Positions 1 through 6,586 are shown, numbered from the stretch's first letter. The stretch is 6,869 nucleotides of DNA from Acidobacteriaceae bacterium (GCA_003136335.1 PLEA01000618.1:6299-13167); one strand, 5' to 3'. Notes: generated from the letters alone by a model not told the origin. Program-made: numbers and translations.

Positions 1-777
1 GTGGTCGACTTTCCCAATGCCGTTCCCAGTAACCAGTTGCGCAGTCAATCCGTAGATCGGGGAGAAGTGAAAGACGTGCGTGCCGGCCTGTTTCAGGGCA
101 AACCCCCGGTCACGCGGATCGTGCTCGATTTGAAAACCGCACAGTCGTACCAGGTTTTTCCCTATGGCCGCACCGTCATCATCAAGGTGATGGGCGGTGG
201 CGCTCCCGATCCTTCCTCTGGAGGCAACAATTTTCCTTCTGGACCGGCAACTCGCCCCGGCCTGGTAGTTGCGAATTACACGACTAGAGCGGAACCCGCG
301 AACGTTGAGAATTCTGCCAAGCCTCTGCTCGACGTTTCTTTTCGTGATGGACTGTTGGGGATCAGGGCTAATAAGGTAACGCTGTCTCAGGTCTTGTTCG
401 CAGTGCAGCAGCGCACCGGCGCCGAAGTCTCGATTGTTGCCGGAGCTGAGCAGGAAACCGTAGCCGCCGACATCGCGCCCGCGCCTGCACCCGAGGTTCT
501 GGCACGGCTGCTGAATGGTTCCAGATTTAATTTTCTGATTCTGAGCGCGGCGAACGACCCGCGGCAACTGGATCGCGTGATTCTCAGCCCTCGCGCCGAT
601 GGCGGCGTCATGCCCTTGCCTCCGGTGCAGATGCAGAATGACAATGCGGATAACGATGACGCTTCCTCGCCTCCGCCCGTGCCACCGCAGCCCGTCAATC
701 CTTCACCGGCGCAGAATCCGCCCGGACCTCAGCTTGAAATGAAATCCCCGCCGGATAACAACGCTCCCAACCAATAA
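1..777 (+). CDS. AMIN-STN domain protein, 5' truncated (secretin-N-terminus-like)
   Basis: This is the 3' part of a gene for a periplasmic protein built from the domains found at the N-terminus of type IV pilus secretins. Visible residues 1-66 match an AMIN domain (VDFPNA near the start, then a TRIVLDL strand and a final IIKVMG strand). Residues 67-106 form a Gly/Pro/Asn linker. Residues 109-198 look like an STN or secretin-N short domain (VSFRDGLLGIRANKVTLSQV followed by a second helix-strand half). Residues 200-258 are a Pro/Asn/Asp-rich, probably disordered tail ending at TAA 775-777. No secretin beta-barrel domain follows. The GTG at position 1 is almost certainly an internal valine, because the VDFPNA strand normally lies inside the AMIN fold, so the true start is upstream of the window. 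AMIN domains are known to target peptidoglycan or envelope machinery; a pilus or secretin accessory role is inferred. It is convergent with the tad genes. Confidence 0.8.
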   Translation: MVDFPNAVPSNQLRSQSVDRGEVKDVRAGLFQGKPPVTRIVLDLKTAQSYQVFPYGRTVIIKVMGGGAPDPSSGGNNFPSGPATRPGLVVANYTTRAEPANVENSAKPLLDVSFRDGLLGIRANKVTLSQVLFAVQQRTGAEVSIVAGAEQETVAADIAPAPAPEVLARLLNGSRFNFLILSAANDPRQLDRVILSPRADGGVMPLPPVQMQNDNADNDDASSPPPVPPQPVNPSPAQNPPGPQLEMKSPPDNNAPNQ

Positions 778-807
778 GCTCGCTGGAAAAGCTAGCAATA
801 AAGGATC

Positions 808-837
808 TCACGCCTGTGTGCGCCTATGGCGGCGTGA
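808..837 (-). terminator. Possible hairpin at the tadG 3' end
   Basis: An inverted repeat with arms TCACGCC (808-814) and GGCGTGA (831-837) contains a smaller CGCC/GGCG stem (821-824 and 828-831) around the TAG stop codon of the TadG-like gene. On the minus strand it is followed by GATCCTTTATT, only a weak U-rich stretch, so it is a poor intrinsic terminator. It lies in the short gap between two convergent genes, where a terminator is expected. No better candidate is visible there for either gene. Confidence 0.3.
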
Positions 838-2278
838 TCAAACGGATCGGGACGGGAGAGGAACCCGTGACCGGACTGCCTGGAGTAGAGCTGCCATTAC
901 CGCATCCCGCCACGTTTAAAATGGTCACGTCGATATTTCCGTATTGATCAATGCTGTTGATGAAGACCTGAAGAAAACCAACGAAGGTTACAGAATTTGT
1001 CGTACCGGCATTGGCGAGAGTCTGCCTGTCGAAGATTGGCAAGGAAACAATCGAATTGCTGCTGCTGATGGGTTTGCCGGGTCTACCCGCAAGACTGCTA
1101 AGCGGATTACTACTTCCGGCGAGAATCTGGAAGGGATACGACGACAACACCATTGTGTCCTGACCGTCTGGCTGACGGTCGGTGGGATCTCCTTCTTGAA
1201 TCAGGCATTTCCCACCATTCAAGCTGTCGCCGGAAAAAGCTGGATTTTCTCCCAAATCGATGGTGTTCTGACTGGCTACGCCACATTGGTAGTTAGTAGA
1301 GGAGTCGCAACCCGCAATTGCCTGCGCGTAGGTCGATGCCCCAGCGCACGAGGGGACAGCATTGACAGCCGTTCCTACTAATCCAGGAAGGTATTCCAGA
1401 TTGGGCATTCCCACATCGATATGCGTCGTCCGGACGTGATTGGCCAGCGCAGGATTGTCTCGCAACCCGCAAGAAGACCCGCTATAGGAACAGTCCGGGA
1501 CCAACCAAAACCGTTCGCCAATTACACCGCTATTATTGCCATTCACTGAGATTCCTGGGTGTGTAATCGACCCATCTGCGGTGCTAACCAGAGTGTTGCA
1601 TTGCCCGCGGCCTTGGTCGCAATTTAGATTCGGGTTCAACGGATCCCGGTTAGGCACGACCCAGGGCTTCACGCAGCGAGGCTGAACTGGAATGATCGTG
1701 CCACCTGGCGCAAAGGCTCCCGAATGCGAAGGATTAAACACCTCCGCCGTGGCCGTAGCGCTCACCGTGTTCGCAGCTCGAGACCAAATCCGGGAAAAGA
1801 ACGTAGGCAGGCTGGTGCGTGTAACTTGCACAGTCACGAGTGGGTTGACGCCGAGTTGGTCATCGCCGACAACGGCGGTGCAATCCGCAACACCGGACCC
1901 CGATCCCGAAGAGTACGTGACGCTGACGGTTGGCGAGATGCCGGCGACGCTGTTTTCTTGCGCCGCCGCTTTGGCGGTCAGACTGGCGAGGCTGGTGTCG
2001 CCGCCGCAGATTTTAGACCACGAAACAGCATCATTATCGGGACCGGCTGTCCCCGTCACTCCGGAAATTGAGATCACTCGGGCGGCAGCGAGTGCGCCCG
2101 CATCGGCGGATCTTTGCGCTTCCTCTTTTGCCAGATACAAGGTCACCACATCGATCGACAGAGCGGCCATGGCGATGATGGCGACCATGGCCAGCGCCAC
2201 CAGCACCATGGTGATGCCAGACTCCCGGCGGCGAGAGGGGCACGGATAACGAAATCTGCGGATTGCGGGCGATTTCAT
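824..2278 (-). CDS. TadG-like Flp pilus assembly protein
   Basis: Last gene of the minus-strand tad module. The 484-residue product has a short basic N-terminus (SRRRE near 15-19), one hydrophobic segment at about 22-45, then the Tad-family signature DVVTLYLAKEEAQRSADAGA (43-62), in which a strand leads into a helix with the QxxADAxALAAA pattern. The remaining roughly 400 residues are predicted to be outside the inner membrane; they are rich in Ser, Asn and Gly and hold 12 cysteines, suggesting disulfides. TadG-like proteins are thought to help assemble Flp or tight-adherence pili. Unlike the two TadE-like neighbours, the segment after the N-terminal glycine (SGITMVLV) lacks Glu at +5, so cleavage by the prepilin peptidase is doubtful. 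The start chosen is ATG 2278, 8 nt after the upstream stop with a weak GAAG upstream. An in-frame TTG at 2290 overlapping that stop (TTGA) is the alternative, giving 488 residues. Confidence 0.85.
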   Translation of the reverse strand: MKSPAIRRFRYPCPSRRRESGITMVLVALAMVAIIAMAALSIDVVTLYLAKEEAQRSADAGALAAARVISISGVTGTAGPDNDAVSWSKICGGDTSLASLTAKAAAQENSVAGISPTVSVTYSSGSGSGVADCTAVVGDDQLGVNPLVTVQVTRTSLPTFFSRIWSRAANTVSATATAEVFNPSHSGAFAPGGTIIPVQPRCVKPWVVPNRDPLNPNLNCDQGRGQCNTLVSTADGSITHPGISVNGNNSGVIGERFWLVPDCSYSGSSCGLRDNPALANHVRTTHIDVGMPNLEYLPGLVGTAVNAVPSCAGASTYAQAIAGCDSSTNYQCGVASQNTIDLGENPAFSGDSLNGGKCLIQEGDPTDRQPDGQDTMVLSSYPFQILAGSSNPLSSLAGRPGKPISSSNSIVSLPIFDRQTLANAGTTNSVTFVGFLQVFINSIDQYGNIDVTILNVAGCGNGSSTPGSPVTGSSPVPIRLITPP

Positions 2279-2286
2279 ACCGTTCT

Positions 2287-2901
2287 TCAATTTTCGTTCA
2301 TCGCTACAGCAGCGGCGGAGATCGTGCTTGGCAGCGTAGCGGTCCTACCCAGAAGACTCGAGACGCGGCCGAACCGCCACGGATAGGCATACCGAATACT
2401 GACGCAGGTTCCTACGATGGCTGTCTGACCCCCAGGATTTCGGGACGTGCAACTCACGGACGGGAGAACGGCTCCGGTTGCGGGAAAATAATATCCCCGG
2501 TTGATAACAATAGTCAGCCCTCCGGCGAGACAGCCGTTTCCGCTGGCGGTCGACGTCCATGTCAATTGAACAGGCGAACCGCTCAGCGTGATGCCGCAGT
2601 CATTGATCTTATTGGCGAGCAGATAGGAGTCAACCACCTGGAATGCGTCACGGACTGACATCGGCGAAGACGATTGCAAATCATTAGCGGGGTCCGCAGC
2701 CGCCGCGCGTGCTGCGTCGCGCGCAACGTTGTTAAGTTTCTGTTTGAGTGTAAAAGCGTGGCTGAAGTCGAAGATGCCCACCACAAATACCACCAGCAAA
2801 GGCAGAGACACGGCAAACTCCACCAGCGCGGCGCCGTTATCGCGCCATCCCAAGTTGGCCAAGCCGCCAATCCAATTCCGTGAATGGGGCCAACGGATCA
2901 C
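2287..2901 (-). CDS. TadE-like pseudopilin, second copy
   Basis: A 204-residue single-pass protein of the TadE-like family, a minor pseudopilin of Flp/Tad pili. A 22-residue leader is followed by the site WRDNG|AALVEF, with Gly23 before and Glu28 five residues after the predicted cut, then the hydrophobic stretch SLPLLVVFVVGIFDFSHAF and the helix LKQKLNNVARDAARAAA typical of TadE. The C-terminal part, with four cysteines, is predicted to be extracytoplasmic. The open frame extends upstream to 3015, but that would overlap the preceding gene by over 110 nt. GTG 2901 overlaps the preceding TGA by 4 nt (GTGA) and has GGAG at 2907-2910 with 5-nt spacing, so it is preferred and implies translational coupling. 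It ends at TGA 2287-2289, just before the TadG-like gene. Confidence 0.85.
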   Translation of the reverse strand: MIRWPHSRNWIGGLANLGWRDNGAALVEFAVSLPLLVVFVVGIFDFSHAFTLKQKLNNVARDAARAAAADPANDLQSSSPMSVRDAFQVVDSYLLANKINDCGITLSGSPVQLTWTSTASGNGCLAGGLTIVINRGYYFPATGAVLPSVSCTSRNPGGQTAIVGTCVSIRYAYPWRFGRVSSLLGRTATLPSTISAAAVAMNEN

Positions 2902-3434
2902 TGGTTCTCCATTCGAACGCGTGCCGAGGCAGTCAGCCAAATTTTCTGCTTGTTCAGAGAAGTAAAAGGCAACCAGAACTGGAATGGATATTGAAACGAA
3001 ACGGACACGCCGCAAACTCCTGCCGCGCCCGTGAGGGGGGACGCCAATTGGACGGGTGCGCAGACATTAACGCTGCCGGAAGTACACGTCACCGCAGTTT
3101 GGGAGCAGGAAGTGAAGACGGGTAGCGGAGAGCGTTCCTGTGTGGGATCCAACTTCGACGCGCGCATGGCGGATTGTACTGCATTGACTGCATTCGTCTC
3201 GTACTGCGAAAGGGTGCTTGCGGTGCAGGTTGTGCAATTGGGAGCGGCCCCGGCGCGCGCACCTTCCTGCGCGGCACGCGTGATCGCACCGTAAATGCTG
3301 AACGCCTGCCCGAACCAGAAAATTCCCAGAAGGACCATGAACATCAACGGCAACACGGCGGCGGCTTCCGCAATCTCGGCTCCGCTGCTTTCGGCGGCAA
3401 GCCCTCGGAGAATTGCTCGGAATGAATGCAACAT
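2898..3434 (-). CDS. TadE-like pseudopilin, first copy
   Basis: A 178-residue TadE-family protein. The leader (1-18) ends in ESSG and is followed by AEIAEAAAVLPLMFMVLLG, giving a G|xxxxE processing site with Gly18 and Glu23. The hydrophobic segment runs to about residue 43, and the helix SIYGAITRAAQEGARAGAA is the classic TadE pattern after the membrane segment. The rest is an extracytoplasmic domain with six cysteines, including a CTTC pair near 67-70. TadE-type proteins are processed by the TadV peptidase in the systems studied and are needed for Flp pilus assembly; the same is inferred here. ATG 3434 lies 1 nt after the TAG of the prepilin peptidase gene. A GGAG is present upstream but about 12 nt away, so initiation probably relies on coupling. 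The gene overlaps the next one by 4 nt. Confidence 0.87.
   Translation of the reverse strand: MLHSFRAILRGLAAESSGAEIAEAAAVLPLMFMVLLGIFWFGQAFSIYGAITRAAQEGARAGAAPNCTTCTASTLSQYETNAVNAVQSAMRASKLDPTQERSPLPVFTSCSQTAVTCTSGSVNVCAPVQLASPLTGAAGVCGVSVSFQYPFQFWLPFTSLNKQKIWLTASARVRMENQ
2907..2910 (-). promoter_or_regulatory. Ribosome binding site for the second TadE-like gene
   Basis: GGAG lies 5 nt before GTG 2901 and inside the last codons of the upstream TadE-like gene. It decides the start of the second TadE-like protein in favour of the GTGA overlap rather than the far upstream in-frame ATG at 3015. Confidence 0.65.
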
Positions 3435-3435
3435 A

Positions 3436-3966
3436 CTAGGCTACCACTCCCAGTTTCCAACAAATTCCATACAGCAGTACGGTGAACGCCAGCGCAACTC
3501 CGTATGGAACTTTCAGCGAGTCCGGATTATCGAGCGAGACCTGGGTTCCCGGCAGCCGGAAGGTCACCAGCGAAATCAGGATGTGCCCGATGTTGCGAAT
3601 CGTTTGCCGCGTTCGCCTTTTATAGATCACCAGAGCCACCGCCATGACGCCTGCCACCAGAATCGATGCCAGCAACAGAGCGACCAGCAGCCCCGGTCCC
3701 GTGAAGGCGCCCAGCGCCCCCGCCACCTTCCAGTCGCCCGCGCCCAAGCTGCGCAGAAGCACGAACGGCAGAAGCAATGCCAATCCAAGCGCCGCGCCCA
3801 GCAGGGAAGCTTTCAGTCCCGGCCAGCCACTCAGAACTGCGTTCGCAATAACCCCGACCAGCAGCGCCGGTACGGTCAGCCAGTTTGGGATGCGCCGCCA
3901 GCGCAGGTCCGTCCATCCCGCGCCCACCGCCAGAATCATGGCCCCCGCCAGAACCACCGGTTTCAA
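3436..3966 (-). CDS. tadV: A24-family prepilin peptidase (TadV/CpaA-like)
   Basis: A 176-residue polytopic inner-membrane aspartyl protease that cuts the leader from Flp-type prepilins on the cytoplasmic side. Two catalytic motifs are visible: TDLRWRRIPNWLT with Asp20, the D-x-R-xx-R-I-P-N motif of the family, and LGAGDWK with Asp78 in the GxGD motif. Hydrophobic segments lie near residues 1-18, 30-48, 52-72, 84-112 and 153-172. It lacks the N-terminal methyltransferase domain of PilD-type enzymes, and its length is normal for the TadV/CpaA type. It is the first gene of the operon, and its likely substrates are the two TadE-like proteins just downstream. The start is TTG 3966, supported by GAGG at 3972-3975 with 5-nt spacing; the first in-frame ATG (codon 10) would remove most of the first membrane segment. 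Confidence 0.9.
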   Translation of the reverse strand: MKPVVLAGAMILAVGAGWTDLRWRRIPNWLTVPALLVGVIANAVLSGWPGLKASLLGAALGLALLLPFVLLRSLGAGDWKVAGALGAFTGPGLLVALLLASILVAGVMAVALVIYKRRTRQTIRNIGHILISLVTFRLPGTQVSLDNPDSLKVPYGVALAFTVLLYGICWKLGVVA

Positions 3967-4220
3967 ATGGACCTCAAGCCGAGCCGAGTGGGAAACGGTG
4001 GTCCAGCGCTTTCCCCATGATGATGATGATATTGAAAAAGATCCATTTTGTGACGGTTCAGAAACAGCCAGCGAGGGATTGGCTTTCCGCCGCTTTCACC
4101 ATTGCTCCGGCAAAAGCGGCCTCTCGGGCGGATTTTCACATAGCAGCAAAGCGAAGTCAACAAATGCGTTGCTGCCGATCTTCCGGCCAGGACCCTCTCC
4201 CAGCGAGAGGCCGATGTATG
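3967..4220 (-). other. Leader region of the tad operon, no gene seen
   Basis: This stretch separates the ctpA terminator from the TTG start of the prepilin peptidase, so the tad promoter should lie here on the minus strand. I see no convincing -35/-10 pair; a TATCAT in the AT-rich part near 4030 is the only weak -10 candidate. It also contains four ATG repeats (4017-4028) and a small CCTCTC/GAGAGG hairpin (4194-4210). The short frames crossing it have no recognisable protein features. Confidence 0.4.
3972..3975 (-). promoter_or_regulatory. tadV: Ribosome binding site supporting the TTG start of tadV
   Basis: GAGG sits 5 nt before TTG 3966. It supports a rare TTG start for the prepilin peptidase, which keeps the complete first hydrophobic segment ahead of Asp20. 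Confidence 0.55.
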
Positions 4221-4250
4221 AAAATAAAAGGCCCGGAACGCGTCCGGGCC
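4221..4250 (-). terminator. ctpA: Rho-independent terminator of ctpA
   Basis: On the minus strand, 22 nt after the ctpA stop codon, a perfect 8-bp stem GGCCCGGA/TCCGGGCC with a 5-nt loop (4230-4250) is followed at once by TTTTATTTT (4229-4221). This is a textbook intrinsic terminator. It isolates ctpA from the tad operon downstream, so the pilus genes need their own promoter. Confidence 0.9.
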
Positions 4251-4271
4251 CTCGGAAAAACTGTGAAACGA

Positions 4272-5876
4272 TTACCGATTGAACGCAGGAGCCGAGTTGT
4301 GCTCGGCGACAATCTTCTTAGCGTTGTCCGCCAGAGCCTTAGCCTGAGGCAGCAACTCAAGTCCCTTGACAACTTCCGGATCGGACTCGGCGCGAACCTT
4401 CATGCCCTCATCCTGCCCAAAGGCATCGGTGAAAATCTCCGACTTGATGTTCGACTTGATCCAGTCATTGTTGTCCATCAGCTCGGCCTGCGTGTAAGGA
4501 ATGCTGGCCTCATCCAAAGACTTACGGAATTCCACCAGAGTCGCGTCGTCGACTTCGAAGCTCTTCGTGGGTTTGTGGTTCACCACATAACGCTTGGCAA
4601 AGTTGAAGAACGCATAGTGCTGCAGCAGCGTGTCTTCGAAGTGATTGCCCTTGACCGGAGGAATGTTGACGTCGGGAGTAATGCCGCCTCCGCCGTAAAC
4701 CGTCCGCCCGCTGTCGGTGAGCTTTACTTCGCGGTTGGCCGAGTTCGAACTGTCGGCGCTGTCGCGGTTGTAGTAATAATCGTAGAGCGAGATGTTGCTG
4801 TAGTCGCGCTGGATCAGACGGCCGCTCGGAGTGTAATAATGAGCCGTGGTCAGCGCCAGCCCGGTATTTTCCGAAAGCGGATACACCGTCTGCACCAGAC
4901 CTTTGCCGAAGGTCACTTCGCCCGCGATCAAGCCGCGGTCGTGATCTTGAATCGCTCCCGAAACAATTTCCGCCGCCGACGCGGTCTGCCGGTTCACCAG
5001 GACAACTATCGGATAATCCTTGCCGCCATTGCCGTGCTGCGCCACGTAACGTTTCTCGGCAGATGCGCGGCCGTGGTGCGAGACGATGAGCTGCCCCTTT
5101 TTCAAGAATTTATCCGCGACGCCCACGCCTTCACTGAGCAAGCCGCCAGGATTAGAGCGCAGGTCGAGGATCAGGCCCTTGAGATCGCCGAAGGAATCGA
5201 GCGCGTCAGAAACCTCATGTTCGGTCGTTTCATTGAAGCCGTTAACGTGCATGTATCCCACACCCGGCTTGATGAGGAAATGGACGTCTACGCTGTAACG
5301 CGGAATCTCGTCGCGGACCAGAGTAAACTCCATCGGCTTCTCGACGGCTTCGCGCGAGATGCTGATGTGAACCGTGGTTCCCTTCGGCCCCTTCAGCAGA
5401 TCGGCCACGTCGCCCGTACTCATGTTCTCCGTTGACTTGCCGTCGACGGCGATGATCACATCACCGGGATGAATGCCGGCCTTGTACGCCGGCGTGCCCG
5501 TGAAAGGATAGATCACGATTACTTTATTATTGCGCGGGCCTACGGTCATACCCACGCCGTAGTACTTGCCGCGCTGGTCTTCGCGCATCAGCGCGTACGA
5601 TTTGGGATCGAAGAAATTCGAGTGCGGATCGAGCGCGTGCAGCATGCCGGGGATCGCGCCGTTGTAGATGGCCTTGTCTGCGTTCACCGGTTCGGCGTAA
5701 TTATCCTCGACGAGCGCGTACACGTCGGTGAACTGCTTCAGGCTGTCCTTGACCTCGGAGTCGCCGGTCATCGACGACTGCTGGCCGGAACGCTGGGCAA
5801 ACAGAATTCCCAGGAAGCCGCAGGCAAGCAGGAAAAAAACTACCAGGAAGAGTGAACGGCGTGAACTACGAGCCAT
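4272..5876 (-). CDS. ctpA: Carboxyl-terminal processing protease (S41 family, PDZ)
   Basis: A 534-residue periplasmic serine protease anchored by an N-terminal hydrophobic segment (about 9-28, after the basic ARSSRR). Domains in order: helical N-terminal region (36-97); PDZ domain (about 98-182) with the ligand-binding loop YYGVGM and the PAYKAGIHPGDVI segment; S41 core (about 195-350). The core carries LDLRSNPGG (237-245), Ser300 in RQTASAAEI, Lys325 in FGKGLVQ and Gln329, the Ser-Lys dyad spaced 25 residues apart as in Prc/CtpA, plus YYTPSGRLIQ. After the conserved ITPDV (399-403) comes an extra 130-residue, probably helical, tail. The family trims or degrades envelope proteins from their C-termini and often regulates peptidoglycan hydrolases; the substrate here is unknown. 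ATG 5876 is chosen for its AAGGA at 5885-5889 (8-nt spacing); an in-frame GTG at 5909 lacks such support. The gene is monocistronic with its own terminator. Confidence 0.95.
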   Translation of the reverse strand: MARSSRRSLFLVVFFLLACGFLGILFAQRSGQQSSMTGDSEVKDSLKQFTDVYALVEDNYAEPVNADKAIYNGAIPGMLHALDPHSNFFDPKSYALMREDQRGKYYGVGMTVGPRNNKVIVIYPFTGTPAYKAGIHPGDVIIAVDGKSTENMSTGDVADLLKGPKGTTVHISISREAVEKPMEFTLVRDEIPRYSVDVHFLIKPGVGYMHVNGFNETTEHEVSDALDSFGDLKGLILDLRSNPGGLLSEGVGVADKFLKKGQLIVSHHGRASAEKRYVAQHGNGGKDYPIVVLVNRQTASAAEIVSGAIQDHDRGLIAGEVTFGKGLVQTVYPLSENTGLALTTAHYYTPSGRLIQRDYSNISLYDYYYNRDSADSSNSANREVKLTDSGRTVYGGGGITPDVNIPPVKGNHFEDTLLQHYAFFNFAKRYVVNHKPTKSFEVDDATLVEFRKSLDEASIPYTQAELMDNNDWIKSNIKSEIFTDAFGQDEGMKVRAESDPEVVKGLELLPQAKALADNAKKIVAEHNSAPAFNR

Positions 5877-5934
5877 CTGAGATTTCCTTCGTTGAGGGCG
5901 TACTTCCACCCCAGCTACCGCGCTGAATACAAAC

Positions 5935-5943
5935 AGTATATCA
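5935..5943 (-). promoter_or_regulatory. ctpA: Candidate extended -10 promoter of ctpA
   Basis: The minus strand reads TGATATACT, an extended -10 (TGnTATAAT-like) with one mismatch in the hexamer. It would give a 5' leader of about 50 nt before ATG 5876. The -35 position (about 5958-5963, TCCTGG) is poor, which is tolerated with an extended -10. This is a sequence-based guess only. Confidence 0.35.
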
Positions 5944-5957
5944 CTACCGCAGAATGC

Positions 5958-5996
5958 CCAGGACCGGGGATTGTCACCATTGGTAACCGGCCCTGG
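5958..5996. repeat. 39-nt imperfect inverted repeat upstream of ctpA
   Basis: The arms CCAGGACCGG (5958-5967) and CCGGCCCTGG (5987-5996) pair over 10 positions with one mismatch, which is a G-U wobble in minus-strand RNA. Between them GTCACC/GGTAAC (5973-5978 and 5982-5987) forms a second small stem. No U-tract follows on either strand, so it is not a standard intrinsic terminator. It overlaps the -35 region of the candidate ctpA promoter and lies after the glycine-zipper gene, so it may be a protein-binding site or a transcript-end hairpin. Confidence 0.5.
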
Positions 5997-6091
5997 AAAG
6001 CGGTCTGTTTATCAGATGCAACGGGGGAAAGATTAGGTTCCCGCGAAGAGAAAACAACTTGTTTCAAGGCCTCGCGACGACGGGCCGAGCG

Positions 6092-6586
6092 CTAAAATCC
6101 GGGCTGCGATATACGGTCTTGCCGTGAAGGAACGGGTCGACGACCGCGCCAACGCCAGCGCCCACAGCCCCAAAACAGCGGCACAAAGACAATCACGTCG
6201 AACACGCGGCCAGCCCCGCCCGCGCTTCCATTGGCCGCTCCCGCAATCGCACCGGCACCCGCTCCAATGAAGAAACCTGTCCTGGCGCTGTGGTGTCCCA
6301 GGCGTACTTCTCGGATTTCCTCTCGCCGATACTGTCGATATCCCAAAGATGTGCAAGAGCAACCCAGCCAATCGTCGGCGACGTTTTCAAGTTTGCAGTG
6401 TCCAAATGTGCGATGGTGCTTTAGCGTGATTTTAATCTTGGTTCCCGCGAGAATGCCTTTAAGAACTTGCCGGTCTCCGGAAGGTTGGCTGCTGTTTCCG
6501 GCTTGTGCTGCGTTCGACACCAACAAAACCGCAAAAACTGCCAAGCTGCATCGCGCGAACAGAACAACCGTGGACATGGGACGCAT
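6092..6586 (-). CDS. Secreted glycine-zipper protein, frameshifted near its C-terminus
   Basis: The open frame gives 164 residues. Residues 1-29 are a clear signal peptide (hydrophobic LAVFAVLLVS, cleavage after AQA). Residues about 42-98 are beta-rich (GTKIKITLKHHRTFGHCKLE, then RREEIREVRLG), resembling small-barrel domains common in acidobacterial secreted proteins. Residues 104-126 form a glycine-zipper (GFFIGAGAGAIAGAANGSAG). After about residue 138 the frame becomes Trp/Arg-rich (WGCGRWRWRGRR) and unlike the rest. Removing one base from the 4C-4A run at 6168-6175 (GGGG/TTTT on the coding strand) restores GAVGAGVGAVVDPFLHGKTV and YRSPDFSARP, ending at TGA 6064-6066 and giving 173 residues. 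The gene therefore carries a frameshift or a sequencing error. ATG 6586 has GAGG at 6596-6599, 9 nt upstream; ATG 6577 is an alternative. The function is unknown; an envelope or membrane-surface role is inferred. Confidence 0.75.
   Translation of the reverse strand: MRPMSTVVLFARCSLAVFAVLLVSNAAQAGNSSQPSGDRQVLKGILAGTKIKITLKHHRTFGHCKLENVADDWLGCSCTSLGYRQYRREEIREVRLGHHSARTGFFIGAGAGAIAGAANGSAGGAGRVFDVIVFVPLFWGCGRWRWRGRRPVPSRQDRISQPGF

Noticed and set aside
944..2249. Plus-strand open frames opposite the TadG-like gene (944-1381, 1692-2249, 1724-2071).
   Set aside because: They are low-complexity shadows of a gene with a clear membrane segment and Tad signature, and no start with a convincing ribosome binding site was noted for them.
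2901..3015. N-terminal extension of the second TadE-like protein to the ATG at 3015.
   Set aside because: It would overlap the upstream pseudopilin by over 110 nt and put a foreign hydrophobic stretch before the prepilin leader. The GTG at 2901 has GGAG at the right distance.
3963..4163. A 66-residue minus-strand frame with four consecutive His residues, read from ATG repeats.
   Set aside because: The His run is only the ATG microsatellite at 4017-4028 read on the other strand, and the frame overlaps the tadV start without a supporting start site.
4194..4210. CCTCTC/GAGAGG hairpin as a second terminator or a dispersed palindromic repeat.
   Set aside because: There is no U-tract next to it and no second copy in the window, so neither role can be supported from this sequence alone.
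3885..5435. A 516-residue open frame on the plus strand, antisense to ctpA and reaching into the tad leader.
   Set aside because: It lies opposite a well-supported protease gene with catalytic residues and a terminator. Its sequence is Arg/Val-rich with no domain, and long antisense frames are common in GC-rich coding DNA.
5814..5828. A lipobox-like LLAC in the N-terminus of CtpA (Cys19), suggesting a lipoprotein.
   Set aside because: The -2 residue is Leu rather than a typical small residue, and the sequence stays hydrophobic after the cysteine, which fits a membrane anchor better.
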